Shown here piece by piece: positions 1 through 8,304 of a DNA stretch of 64,000 bases. The notes below the pieces were generated by a model that was given only the letters and a program-made list of their open reading frames with translations, was not told the DNA's origin and searched no databases. A program made the translations under genes and the position numbers. Source of the stretch: Allobosea sp. Tri-44 (GTDB lineage Bacteria; Pseudomonadota; Alphaproteobacteria; Rhizobiales; Beijerinckiaceae); the NCBI RefSeq assembly GCF_004123845.1, contig NZ_NBDP01000005.1, positions 1-64,000 of the forward strand, written 5' to 3'. Within the stretch, counting starts at the first letter, position 1; every line of letters starts with the position of its first letter.

Positions 1-54
1 CTCAGGAAACTCGCCAAGCTCCTGCCGAAGGGACCGCAGCTCAGGCCGGCATGA
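1..54 (+). CDS. 3' end of a gene cut by the left window edge
   Basis: Frame 1 is open from the first base to a TGA at 52-54 and would encode a 17-residue basic tail (LRKLAKLLPKGPQLRPA). Most codons end in G or C, as in real genes of this window, so I read it as the C-terminus of an upstream plus-strand gene. Too little remains to name a family, and chance openness over 54 bases is possible. Confidence 0.3.
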   Translation, partial: LRKLAKLLPKGPQLRPA

Positions 55-565
55 GAGGCCGAGGTTCGATCGGCCAAATCCGAAACGCTCTCGCGTCGCT
101 CTCCAGGCCGACTTTTTCAACGACATCGGCCAATAGCGGACTTCGGTGATGTCCGCTTACCGGCAGGCCAGTTGAGGACCCGCCTCAATGGCTCGCGCTG
201 GCCCCTTGCGGACTCTGGTGATGTCTGCTCCTGGGTGTCCTGATGCTTTAGTCTTCCGACGCATACCGAGAATTCGTCAGGCCGGCAGCCGAGCCTGTTG
301 CGGGTGAAGCTTCCGGGCCGCTCAAATGATGCGAGCCAGAGACCGGTATTGCTCGACGCGTGTGGGGACGGTCTCGCGCAGCGGTTCGAGAGTTGATAGC
401 CGCAAGAACGTGTTGTGACAGACCAAGCCATTCGGCATTGTCTTGCTCCGCTCGATATCGGCCGCATATGGTCGCAAACGGATACGGTGGCCTATCGCCT
501 TGGCTTCTGCGCCGTTCCAGCCTGTTGAAGCTGCGGCGGCCCGGTCGAAATTCTGGGGGCCTTCG
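55..565. other. Intergenic region with a short duplicated hairpin
   Basis: No convincing gene lies between the left-edge fragment and the Crp/Fnr gene. The open frames here on both strands lack ribosome binding sites and run antisense into neighbours. The only structure I see is a pair of related hairpin-forming segments near 136-156 and 208-228, described separately. Confidence 0.5.
136..228. repeat. Two copies of a GCGGAC...GTCCGC-type hairpin repeat
   Basis: Positions 136-156 read GCGGAC-N9-GTCCGC, a perfect 6-bp inverted repeat. Positions 208-228 repeat the same layout (GCGGAC-N9-GTCTGC), and the two 28-base segments starting at 136 and 208 agree at about 22 positions. Similar GTCCGCTT strings occur in other gene-poor stretches (around 18905-18945). 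They look like members of a dispersed intergenic repeat; I cannot assign a function. Confidence 0.4.
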
Positions 566-1249
566 ATGAGCGATGTCTCTCATCGCATCGTGAGTATTCT
601 GACGGCGAACCCGTTTTTTGCGGGCTTCGAGCAGAGTGCGCTCGAGAAGATCGCGGCTATCTGCAGGCAACGACATCTGGCCGCGCGGGAGATTCTGTTC
701 CTCAAGGGCGATCCGGGTGACGGGCTTTATGCCATTCGACGTGGCTTGATCCGCATCGGGACAGTGGATGATCTCGGCCAGCAGATGACGATGAACGTCC
801 TGGGCGGCGGCGACGTCTTCGGCGAAATCACCTTGCTCGACGGCCAGGCCCGCACGGCTGATGCAGTGGCGATGGAAGACACCGACATGTTCTTCCTGCC
901 GCGGCACGACTTCTTGAACTTGCTGAATCGTGAGCCGCCGATCGCCTTGCAGCTGATCGACCTCCTCTGCGCCCGGCTGCGCGATGTCATCGGCCGGCTG
1001 GAAGAAACGACATTTCTTCCTTCCGCAATCCGGCTCGCGCGACGCATCCTGGTGCTCGCCGCCGACTACGGCACGGATGTCCATGCGTCCCAGGAAGAAC
1101 TGGCATCTCTCACCGGCGTGACGCGCGAAACGGTCAACCGCCACCTCCAGTCCTGGAAGCGTAGCGGCGTCATTTCGTTGGGGCGAGGACGACTGCTGAT
1201 CCAGGATATCGACGATCTGCGGCGTCTGGCAAAGGTCGACGCCGCCTAG
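566..1249 (+). CDS. Crp/Fnr family transcriptional regulator, cNMP-binding type
   Basis: The 227-residue product has a cyclic-nucleotide-binding beta-roll (about residues 15-130) and a C-terminal winged helix (about 150-220). The phosphate-binding cassette GEITLLDGQARTA (Gly86, Glu87, Arg96, Thr97) keeps the Gly-Glu and Arg-Thr/Ser pair that contact cAMP in CRP. There are no clustered cysteines, so an Fnr-type Fe-S sensor is unlikely. The recognition helix region reads SLTGVTRETVNRHLQSWKR. I chose ATG 566, preceded by a G-rich TGGGGGCC, over an in-frame ATG at 443 that only adds low-complexity sequence. It converges on a nucleotide cyclase 35 bp downstream, a plausible source of its ligand. 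Confidence 0.88.
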   Translation: MSDVSHRIVSILTANPFFAGFEQSALEKIAAICRQRHLAAREILFLKGDPGDGLYAIRRGLIRIGTVDDLGQQMTMNVLGGGDVFGEITLLDGQARTADAVAMEDTDMFFLPRHDFLNLLNREPPIALQLIDLLCARLRDVIGRLEETTFLPSAIRLARRILVLAADYGTDVHASQEELASLTGVTRETVNRHLQSWKRSGVISLGRGRLLIQDIDDLRRLAKVDAA

Positions 1250-1284
1250 TGGCGCCAGTAAACACCGCAGCTCGACTTGCGCGC

Positions 1285-3021
1285 TTACCCGGTTGCCGCT
1301 TCGTCCGCAGCGAAAACCCGAATTGGTCGGTCGAAGCCCTGCAGGACGCGCGCATCCAATTCAACGAGAGGCGCCCGCCCGCCGGCTGCCTCCGCAGCGG
1401 CCATATCGACGAGGATTTCGGCATTGCCTGCGCTTGCGCACAGGCGCGAGGCAAGATTCACAACGGTTCCAATCGCGGTGTATTCGAGTCGACCTTCGGA
1501 GCCGATACGCCCCACGGTCGCAGGCCCCATCGCGAGCCCGACCCCGAAGCCGAGACGGTGATCCAACGTCTGTCGATCGCGCAAGAGGGACTGGACGGTC
1601 TTCTGCATGTCCCGCGCCATATTGACGGCGCACAAAGCCGGATCTGGACGGGACACCGGGGCATTGATCAGGACCATCATTCCGTCACCTGAGAAATGCG
1701 TCAGCGTGGCGCCGTGGTCGATCACCACCCGGTCCAGCGCGTCGTAGTATTCGCTGAGGAAACTCATGACGATTTCGGGCTCGGCGCGCGCCGAAAAGGC
1801 GGTAAACCCCCGCAGATCGCCGAACACGACCACCACCTCGATACGCCGACCGTCGAGCACGCTGTCGTCGCCGGAGCGGTCGACCAGTTCGGCCACCTGC
1901 GGCGCGAGAAATCGCTTGAGCCGGCCGATCCGTTCCGAGCGTTCCTGCGATACCGCCAGATCGCCGGCCATCTCGTTGAAGCGTGTCGCCAGCCGCTCGA
2001 ATTCGTCGCCCGTGGCGATGTCGATCCGGTGATCGAATTGCCCGGCGCCGATCCGCGCCACGCCCTCTTCCAGAACGCGGATCGGCTCGATCATGCGTTG
2101 TGTGAGCCAGTAGGCCAGCGCCGCCGCGAGGCCGGCACCGACGATGAGGAAGGCGCCCGTCCGCCACAGGGCCGCATAAATCGGCGCGAAAGCCTCGGCA
2201 ACCGGCTGCTTGACGACGACGCTCCAGTCGACGCCGGGTATCGGCGCCATTGCGGCCAGAACCATATGGCCACCGATGTCGCGTCCTGAGGTCGCCTGGC
2301 CGCTTTGCGCCGCAATCCTCGCCCTGAGTGCCTGGAGTGGCCGTATCGCGGTCTGGTCGGCTCGCAGGACCAGACTGATATCGGGATGAGCGATGAGGCG
2401 CCCCGGTTGGTCGAGAACGAAAGCGCTCCCGGTCCGGCCGACCCGGATCGCCGAGATGACGTCCCAGATCAGTTTGAGATTGACCTCGGCGACCGCCACG
2501 CCGACCGCCGAGCGGGTGCCGGCGACAGCAATGGTCAAGAAGGGTTCGGAGCCGGCATGGAAGGTAACCGGGCCATACCAGGCGCCGCCCGGACTGACGT
2601 TTCTGAGCGCTGGGCTGGCCGAGTGGTCCGTGCCGCCCTCAATCTTGTTGAGTCCCATGCGCGATATGAACAGGCGCTCTCGTCCGGTGGCGTCGACAAG
2701 GGTCAGGCTGACCACGGCAGGCACCTGGCGCAAAAGGCGAAAGGCGTCGAGCCTGCGCCTTTCATCCGCGCCGTCAGACCATGGCAGCTGAACGGTCCAC
2801 ACTAACTGATCGCGGATCCCGTCCAGGAAGTCCTGAATTTTCGCAGCGGCGGACCGGGCTTCCGCTTCGAGAAGGTCGTTCAGCCTGGCCTTCTGGTCGT
2901 GATGGCCGAACCAGGCTTCGCTGCCACCGGCGACAAGAAGGGGCACGACGACCGCCGCGAACAGCGCGATGAAATACTTCGCGAAGAGCGAGCTCCGTGG
3001 AGCGGATGGCGGTTGAGTCAC
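1285..3021 (-). CDS. Membrane-bound class III adenylate/guanylate cyclase with extracytoplasmic sensor and HAMP
   Basis: This 578-residue protein should convert ATP or GTP to a cyclic nucleotide in response to an external signal. Order: a short cytoplasmic N-terminus, TM helix about 15-33, a periplasmic Cache-like domain about 40-280, TM helix about 288-306, HAMP about 307-360, and a class III catalytic domain about 390-575. The two metal-binding aspartates are visible as GDLRGFT (Asp402) and FSGDGMM (Asp446), and the transition-state pair as VVNLASRL (Asn522, Arg526), so it looks active. It faces the Crp/Fnr gene tail to tail, and a cyclic-nucleotide-gated channel gene lies about 31 kb away. 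Substrate (ATP or GTP) cannot be settled by eye. Confidence 0.9.
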   Translation of the reverse strand: MTQPPSAPRSSLFAKYFIALFAAVVVPLLVAGGSEAWFGHHDQKARLNDLLEAEARSAAAKIQDFLDGIRDQLVWTVQLPWSDGADERRRLDAFRLLRQVPAVVSLTLVDATGRERLFISRMGLNKIEGGTDHSASPALRNVSPGGAWYGPVTFHAGSEPFLTIAVAGTRSAVGVAVAEVNLKLIWDVISAIRVGRTGSAFVLDQPGRLIAHPDISLVLRADQTAIRPLQALRARIAAQSGQATSGRDIGGHMVLAAMAPIPGVDWSVVVKQPVAEAFAPIYAALWRTGAFLIVGAGLAAALAYWLTQRMIEPIRVLEEGVARIGAGQFDHRIDIATGDEFERLATRFNEMAGDLAVSQERSERIGRLKRFLAPQVAELVDRSGDDSVLDGRRIEVVVVFGDLRGFTAFSARAEPEIVMSFLSEYYDALDRVVIDHGATLTHFSGDGMMVLINAPVSRPDPALCAVNMARDMQKTVQSLLRDRQTLDHRLGFGVGLAMGPATVGRIGSEGRLEYTAIGTVVNLASRLCASAGNAEILVDMAAAEAAGGRAPLVELDARVLQGFDRPIRVFAADEAATG

Positions 3022-3055
3022 CGTGACAGCTCATGCGCCGGCTTTCCGGCCAAGT

Positions 3056-4075
3056 TTATTCGATCACCACGTCTGCACTGCTCAAAATCGAAGGCGGCAC
3101 GGTCAGTCCGAGCTGCCCGGCCGCCTTCAGATTGACGAACAGCTCGACCTTCGTCACGCGCTGGACCGGCAGATCGGAGGGCTTCTCACCCTTGATGATC
3201 CGGCCGGCATAGATCCCGGTATGGCGGTGCGACTGCCGGAAATCACCGCCATAGCTCATCAGGCCGCCGGCGTTCGGGAAATCTCGCGCCTGGGTGATGG
3301 CGGGTACTTTATGACGTACGGCAAGCTCGGCGAGGCGCCGACTTCGGTAGGCGAAATAGGGATCGGACGTGAAAATCAGCCCGGGTGGCTGCATCAGGGA
3401 TACGGCCGCGAACAGGGTCTCCAGTTCCGGCTCGCTGCTGGCATTGAGGAGACGCAGCTCCAGTCCGAGACTGCTCGCGGCGGCCTGCAGGTTTCTCGAT
3501 TGCGAAGCCGAGGTCGGGCTCCTAGGGTTGACGGCGACGGCAAAAGTCCTGGCGGCCGGAAACAGCTCGCTCATGAACTCCAGCCGTTTGAGCGAGACTT
3601 CCACGCTGAGGCTGCTCACACCGGTGAGATTGCCACCTGGCCGGGACAGGCTGGCGACCAGGCCGAGCGCAACAGGATCGCCACCCATCTCGAAGACGAT
3701 CGGGATCGTCTTGGTGGCGGATCGTGCGGCGAGCGCGACCTCCGCACCACCGGGCGCGACCATGACGGTGACCTGACGATCGGCCAGATCCATCGCGAGC
3801 GCCGGCAATCGACTGTACTGGCCTTCGGCCCAGCGGAAATCGATCGCGACGTTGCGGCCGTCGACGTAGCCTGCTTCGGCCAGGCCCTCGGCAAAGGCAG
3901 CGAGGCGACTGCCGTATGGCTCGGGCGATTCCGAGCCGAGATAACCGATGACCGGCGTGGTCTTCTGCTGCGCACGGGCGGAGATCGTCGATGCCGCCAT
4001 CGCGCCGAGCAGCGCGATGGTCTCGCGCCGCGTCGCTGGAACAGTCTGGCGCAAGAAGCAGGGCATGAACCGCAC
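3056..4075 (-). CDS. ABC transporter substrate-binding protein, ABC_sub_bind type
   Basis: The 339-residue product belongs to the periplasmic-binding family PF04392 (TrpX-like). It has a twin-arginine-like or Sec signal (TRRETIALLGAMAAS..ARAQQ, residues about 15-40), then PVIGYLGSESPEPYGSRLAAF, where a first alpha/beta lobe begins. Motifs typical of the family include FRWAEGQYSRLPALAMDL and SRPGGNLTGVSSL. No permease or ATPase gene adjoins it, so it is an orphan here, a common state for this family in Bradyrhizobium-like genomes. Its ligand is unknown. The TGA stop lies 34 bp from the start of the divergently oriented cyclase gene. Confidence 0.85.
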   Translation of the reverse strand: MRFMPCFLRQTVPATRRETIALLGAMAASTISARAQQKTTPVIGYLGSESPEPYGSRLAAFAEGLAEAGYVDGRNVAIDFRWAEGQYSRLPALAMDLADRQVTVMVAPGGAEVALAARSATKTIPIVFEMGGDPVALGLVASLSRPGGNLTGVSSLSVEVSLKRLEFMSELFPAARTFAVAVNPRSPTSASQSRNLQAAASSLGLELRLLNASSEPELETLFAAVSLMQPPGLIFTSDPYFAYRSRRLAELAVRHKVPAITQARDFPNAGGLMSYGGDFRQSHRHTGIYAGRIIKGEKPSDLPVQRVTKVELFVNLKAAGQLGLTVPPSILSSADVVIE

Positions 4076-4313
4076 GGCCGTTCCCCTTCCGACCGAGATC
4101 CGTGCAGGTCGGAAAGCGCCGAACCTGCACAGATGCGCTTATATCATGCCGGATAAGCCGTGTCGTTGAACCAGTCCGCGGGGGGCCGATCTGAGGAGCC
4201 ACGAAGGTCGTGGATCCTCAGTTCGAGCGGCCTGGCTTCGTCGATGCGAAAGACGCGCTAGCGTGTGGTTGGAGCAGCCGCCCGGGCACAGACGCGGACC
4301 GAGGCGGCCGAAC

Positions 4314-5156
4314 TCAATTCAGCCCTCGTGTGACGACGACCTCGAGATAGCTGCTCGGCACCACCATGGTCGCATCGCCCGATCGGTTGAACTGGTCGAC
4401 CAGCGCCGTCAGATCCTGTGTGAGTGCCTCCCGGGCTGGCGGATCCAGTGTCGCAAACGCCTTGAGCACCGGTCCGTAATAGCTGGTGAAGACCTGGAGC
4501 CAGTGCTCCGGCGAGCGATAGCGGAAGACGAAGTCGCGCCGCGTCGTCTGGACCGAGGCGCCAGCCGAACCGAACAGCTCGGCCAAGCGTTCCTCGGTGC
4601 CCCAGAGGGCGGGCGATCGCAGCCCGGGAGCAGGCGCGACATGCTTCCCGATCGTTTTGAAGAGCTGACCGATGAAGCCGTCCGGCGTCCAGTTGGCGAG
4701 GCCGATCTTGCCGCCATGCCTGCAGACGCGCAGAAGCTCTGCGGCCGCGCGCTCCTGGTCGGGCGTGAACATCACCCCGAAGGTGGACATGACCGCGTCG
4801 AAATGGCCATCCGCGAAAGGCAACGCTTCGGCATCGGCTTCGCGGAAGGCGATATCGAGGCGCTCGGCCGCGGCACGCTCGCGGCCACGCTCGAGCAAGG
4901 CTGCGACATAGTCCGTGCTGGTGACGTCGCACCAGCGGCGAGCCGCTGCGAGACTGGCATTGCCGTTTCCGGCGGCGACATCGAGCACGGCCTGGCCGCT
5001 GCGCAGATCAAGCGCCTCGCATAGACGCTCGCCGACGATCTGCAGGGTCGTTCCGACGATGGCGTAGTCGCCGGACGACCAGGCGCCATGCTGGCGGAGC
5101 TTGATCGCCTCGTGGTCGATCTTCTGCGGGGCAGCGGCTTGAAGCATGGTGGACAT
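4314..5156 (-). CDS. Class I SAM-dependent methyltransferase
   Basis: The 280-residue protein carries the SAM-binding motif I VLDVAAGNGNASLAAAR near residues 55-70, followed by the acidic turn, FREADAEALPF (motif II region) and FDAVMSTFGVMFTPDQERAA (motif III region), as in UbiE/Methyltransf_11 proteins. I chose ATG 5156 because an AGGGAGAAA ribosome binding site precedes it; the longer frame to 5210 adds a non-conserved leader. Its neighbours are the orphan ABC binding protein and a DUF1127 gene, which give no clue to the methyl acceptor. The substrate is unknown; a small molecule is likelier than nucleic acid. Confidence 0.85.
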   Translation of the reverse strand: MSTMLQAAAPQKIDHEAIKLRQHGAWSSGDYAIVGTTLQIVGERLCEALDLRSGQAVLDVAAGNGNASLAAARRWCDVTSTDYVAALLERGRERAAAERLDIAFREADAEALPFADGHFDAVMSTFGVMFTPDQERAAAELLRVCRHGGKIGLANWTPDGFIGQLFKTIGKHVAPAPGLRSPALWGTEERLAELFGSAGASVQTTRRDFVFRYRSPEHWLQVFTSYYGPVLKAFATLDPPAREALTQDLTALVDQFNRSGDATMVVPSSYLEVVVTRGLN

Positions 5157-5246
5157 TGGATGTTTCTCCCTGTGAGGTTCGCTCGGTAGGCTCGGATGAA
5201 CGGGGGGCATGGCGCTTCGGGGGGCCTCGCGCCGGGCAGTGAGTGG

Positions 5247-5612
5247 TCATGGCCGCGGATCGACGTGCCGAACGCTGAACTCGATCTCCGAACGGCTGAT
5301 GCCGATATCCTTCAGCATCCTGTCGTCGAGGCCCGACAATGCGCTTGCCGCGTGGCGCATCTGCGCCCCGAGGGCGATCCTGCGCAGCCGTCCCGACAGC
5401 GCCTCGATCAGCCTGGTCGTCAGAGGGCGCCGGGCAGGTTTGCGATGAGGCGGGACGAAGGGGCCGTGGACCTCATAGAGAAATTGCTCGCCGAAGATCT
5501 GGCCAACGGCCATGCGTCCGACCAGCCGGTCGAGCATCGACTTGGTGCGAGGCCGCAGCATGTCGGCCAGGCTGTCGATGTCGGAAAGAAAATCGCCTTT
5601 CAACGCATGCAT
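5247..5612 (-). CDS. DUF1127 domain protein
   Basis: A 121-residue basic protein ends in the DUF1127 signature LSGLDDRMLKDIGISRSEIEF (residues about 91-112). Small DUF1127 proteins are very common in alphaproteobacteria and have been linked to RNA turnover and to phosphate, carbon and iron homeostasis; this one is longer than the usual 45-80 residues because of an N-terminal extension rich in Arg and Leu. It is separated by 90 bp from the methyltransferase gene and transcribed in the same direction. Its role here is unknown. Confidence 0.75.
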   Translation of the reverse strand: MHALKGDFLSDIDSLADMLRPRTKSMLDRLVGRMAVGQIFGEQFLYEVHGPFVPPHRKPARRPLTTRLIEALSGRLRRIALGAQMRHAASALSGLDDRMLKDIGISRSEIEFSVRHVDPRP

Positions 5613-5989
5613 TGTGCCGCTCCATTGCTCTGTCCGCCGCCTCCTCGGGCGGTGTTGCGGCGTTGTGGCGGCTCAAGGGGCATCTCGTCTGTGAGGTGCC
5701 GCACATAGGCGATTCAGCGTGATGGCGCGGCCGATTATGGAACTGTGGTCGGCAGGCCTGCCGACGACGACGGGTCAGGCGTTGAATGATCCGGGCGGTT
5801 GCGGGGATGCCGCCACTACGGGCTTATCTCTTAGCTTCGGCGGACGATCGTCAGGGCCAGAGCGTCTCGCGTCCATCAAGGCTCGCTGCGCCTCGCCCAA
5901 GGCCCACGCATTTCGTTCTGTGATCCGTGCCACATACCTTGGGCCAGACTGCGTCTCTCTAGCGCTTCAACAGAACATGGGAGCGCAAC
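5613..5989. other. Intergenic region, nothing recognised
   Basis: This 377-bp stretch separates the DUF1127 gene from a small plus-strand frame. An open frame beginning at 5719 has no ribosome binding site and no recognisable sequence. I see no clear terminator, repeat or promoter pair. Confidence 0.4.
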
Positions 5990-6226
5990 GTGGGCCGCAT
6001 CGTCGAAGAGAGACTTGAGCAATTCCATCGCAGAGCGATCGAGCAAACGCACCGCGCGGGGTTGTGTGCTTATCTTTTAACTGAGGATGGCAGCGTGGTG
6101 CGTTATTGGCCCAATCGAAGAAATGAATTGATCATGCCTAAGCCGACTTCTGGAATGTTCAGTCTGACCTACGTCGTCAGGATTTCAGGGGCGCCCGGAA
6201 GCGTAGACCAGTCGCCGACTTTATAG
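5990..6226 (+). CDS. Small hypothetical protein
   Basis: A GTG-initiated frame of 78 residues follows the purine-rich stretch GGGAGCGCAAC. The product begins (M)GRIVEERLEQFHRRAIEQTHRA, a likely amphipathic helix, and then has a beta-like segment (LCAYLLTEDGSVVRYWP). I do not recognise a family. Base composition is lower in GC than the surrounding genes, so it could be a young or transferred gene, or not a gene at all. It is convergent with the siderophore synthetase. Confidence 0.4.
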   Translation: MGRIVEERLEQFHRRAIEQTHRAGLCAYLLTEDGSVVRYWPNRRNELIMPKPTSGMFSLTYVVRISGAPGSVDQSPTL

Positions 6227-6396
6227 GGACGGTGTCGAGGCAGGCATGCCGGGACGCTGTAATTGTTTTCGGCTGCATCGCCACATCGCTTGTGCGGCCC
6301 TACTTGATATAGTTAGCCCGGAGGCAGCGTCAAAGACTCCGCTGAAGCCGCGTCATATCTGGTGCGCCGCTGACCAAGTTCAAACGTTGCCGACGC

Positions 6397-8304
6397 CTAA
6401 CTTGGTATCTTGGCGAGCGGGTTCTTGAGCCCGTGCTGAACCCGGTAGTCGGAATATTTCTGCATGTGCATCCTGAGTAAGGATCGCGTTGGCCAGGGTT
6501 CTTCGAGGAAGGCTTCGCGTTCCTGCTCCCAGCGACCGGGCTCGACGCGTTCTTTGACCACGTCGAACGCCGCTTCAGTCTCCTCGCGCAGGACCTCCCA
6601 CAGGCGCGGGCCCTGGAAGCCGTACTCATCCGATAGGACGAGCGCGACCTCATGGAGATGGCTGACGAACGCGGCGTCGAGCACGAACATGCGTACCGGT
6701 TCGACATCGCCGCTGAAGACGGTCGGCAGGATGCCCTGATAGACATAGGGTTTCAGCGCGTATCCGCGTTCGTTCAGCCAGGGCGCGAAGGTGCGGCCGT
6801 CGCCAAAATCGCGGATGAGCAGGCCAGCGGGCTTATTGCCGGCCTCGAAGACGACGGTGGTGTTCTGTTGATGCGCCTCGAGCGCGATCCCGTAGAGCAG
6901 GTAGATCGCGACCACCGGCCGGGTCACAACCCGGACATAGTCCCGGAAGAAGGCCTCGACCGCCGCCTGCGAAGCGCGCGATCCGTCACCCTCGATCAAG
7001 GACGTGATGAACGGCCGGCCGGTCCCGGGCAAGCCGGTGAACAAGGTCGCGACCGTAACCGGCAAGCTGCCGTCGGGAAGGGAGAAGGCCGCTTGCGTCG
7101 ACCGATAGACGACGGAGAGATGCCGCCCTGGCGCATCGTCCTGACGGGTGGCATGCTTGTAGTACAAGCCGACCTCTTCGGGGAAGATATCGAGCATGTT
7201 GTCGAAGCCGCTCTCGGCCTCGAGGATCGCGCTGATCACCGCGCTGATCCGCGGCCCCATTTGGATCGACTTGGCCTGAAGGCTGCGCTGCTCGCTGGTC
7301 ATCCAGACCGCGACCGGCAGCTTGATGAACGGCGCATCGGCAGGCTCGCCTGGCATCATGGTCCGGAATGACATGCTTGGCCGCGTCAGGAGGTCCGGGC
7401 CATCGAGGATCAACACCCCCTCCTCGATTTCGGCCGCGTAGGTCCCGCGGACGAAGGCCTCGAGGTGCCAGCCATGAATGGGCAGAGGCAGCCAATCCGC
7501 CTCGACAACCCCCCTTGCCTCCAGCCCGGTCTGCCAGTCCTGCCAGAGTTCCGGAAAATGAGCAGCGAACCAGTCCCGGTAGCTGGCCACCTGGAGCACG
7601 TGTTCAACATAGGCCATGTCGGCGCGCAGCGCGGCGATGCGGACCTGGACCTGCGCATCGAATTCGGGCGAGAGCCGTGAGACTTCCTCGGAAGGGAGGC
7701 CAGGCCTTGCTTTCCAGGTCGGGTAATAGGGATGCCCCTCCAGCGCGCCCCATTGGTCCAGGAATATGGCCGCGCCGCGAGGGCTGTGCCGACTGCGGAG
7801 ATAGTCGGGCAGATTCGAGACGCCCGCGGCACGCATCCCGTGCTCGATCCGACCATTCCAGGCCGCACGTTGGCGCCGGGCCTGAACATCGTTGTGAATG
7901 CTGTTCTCCATGTCGGCCTTGAGGCCGGCGATGCCCTCGTCGCTCGGCGCGAAATCGAAGGAGTCGCGCAGAAGGTCGATCAACTCGGCATGGTCATCGA
8001 TGACCTTCTGGCTGGAATCGCCCGAGATCAGCATGACCGGACCATGGTTGATCACGGTCCAGGCCGGGGCGAACCAGATCTCGGGAAAATACAGGATCGC
8101 GTTCTGGCGCCAGAGCGGCAGCCAGGCCGAGCGTCCGCCGGGCGAGCGGACGAGCATCCGCCGGTCAACGATGCCTTCGGCGAACAGGCAACGGATCAGG
8201 CGCCTCAGGGCGTTCCGGCGCGAATAGACGAGGCTCCCCTGGTCAGCGGATGTCGGCCGAGCATCGTTCTGCGGCAGAGCGGGCGGCGGCAGGTGGTGGT
8301 TCAC
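6397..8304 (-). CDS. IucA/IucC family (NIS) siderophore synthetase
   Basis: The 635-residue enzyme should use ATP to activate a carboxylate (citrate, malate or 2-oxoglutarate) as an acyl-adenylate and join it to an amine, the central step of NRPS-independent siderophore assembly. The IucA/IucC signature EGHPYYPTWKARPGL sits near residues 189-203. The downstream elements LEAHQQNT and RDFGDGRTF are present, and the C-terminus has the usual FhuF-like tail (LRMHMQKYSDYRVQHGLKNPL). I chose GTG 8304: it follows an AGGAGA site by six bases and overlaps the TGA of the upstream opine dehydrogenase gene as GTGA, suggesting translational coupling. A TTG at 8322 is the alternative. It is the only NIS synthetase in the locus, so the product needs a single amide bond, unlike staphyloferrin B with three. 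Confidence 0.93.
   Translation of the reverse strand: MNHHLPPPALPQNDARPTSADQGSLVYSRRNALRRLIRCLFAEGIVDRRMLVRSPGGRSAWLPLWRQNAILYFPEIWFAPAWTVINHGPVMLISGDSSQKVIDDHAELIDLLRDSFDFAPSDEGIAGLKADMENSIHNDVQARRQRAAWNGRIEHGMRAAGVSNLPDYLRSRHSPRGAAIFLDQWGALEGHPYYPTWKARPGLPSEEVSRLSPEFDAQVQVRIAALRADMAYVEHVLQVASYRDWFAAHFPELWQDWQTGLEARGVVEADWLPLPIHGWHLEAFVRGTYAAEIEEGVLILDGPDLLTRPSMSFRTMMPGEPADAPFIKLPVAVWMTSEQRSLQAKSIQMGPRISAVISAILEAESGFDNMLDIFPEEVGLYYKHATRQDDAPGRHLSVVYRSTQAAFSLPDGSLPVTVATLFTGLPGTGRPFITSLIEGDGSRASQAAVEAFFRDYVRVVTRPVVAIYLLYGIALEAHQQNTTVVFEAGNKPAGLLIRDFGDGRTFAPWLNERGYALKPYVYQGILPTVFSGDVEPVRMFVLDAAFVSHLHEVALVLSDEYGFQGPRLWEVLREETEAAFDVVKERVEPGRWEQEREAFLEEPWPTRSLLRMHMQKYSDYRVQHGLKNPLAKIPS

Noticed and set aside
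248..1144. A 298-residue minus-strand frame opposite the Crp/Fnr gene
   Set aside because: Shadow of a well-supported regulator gene.
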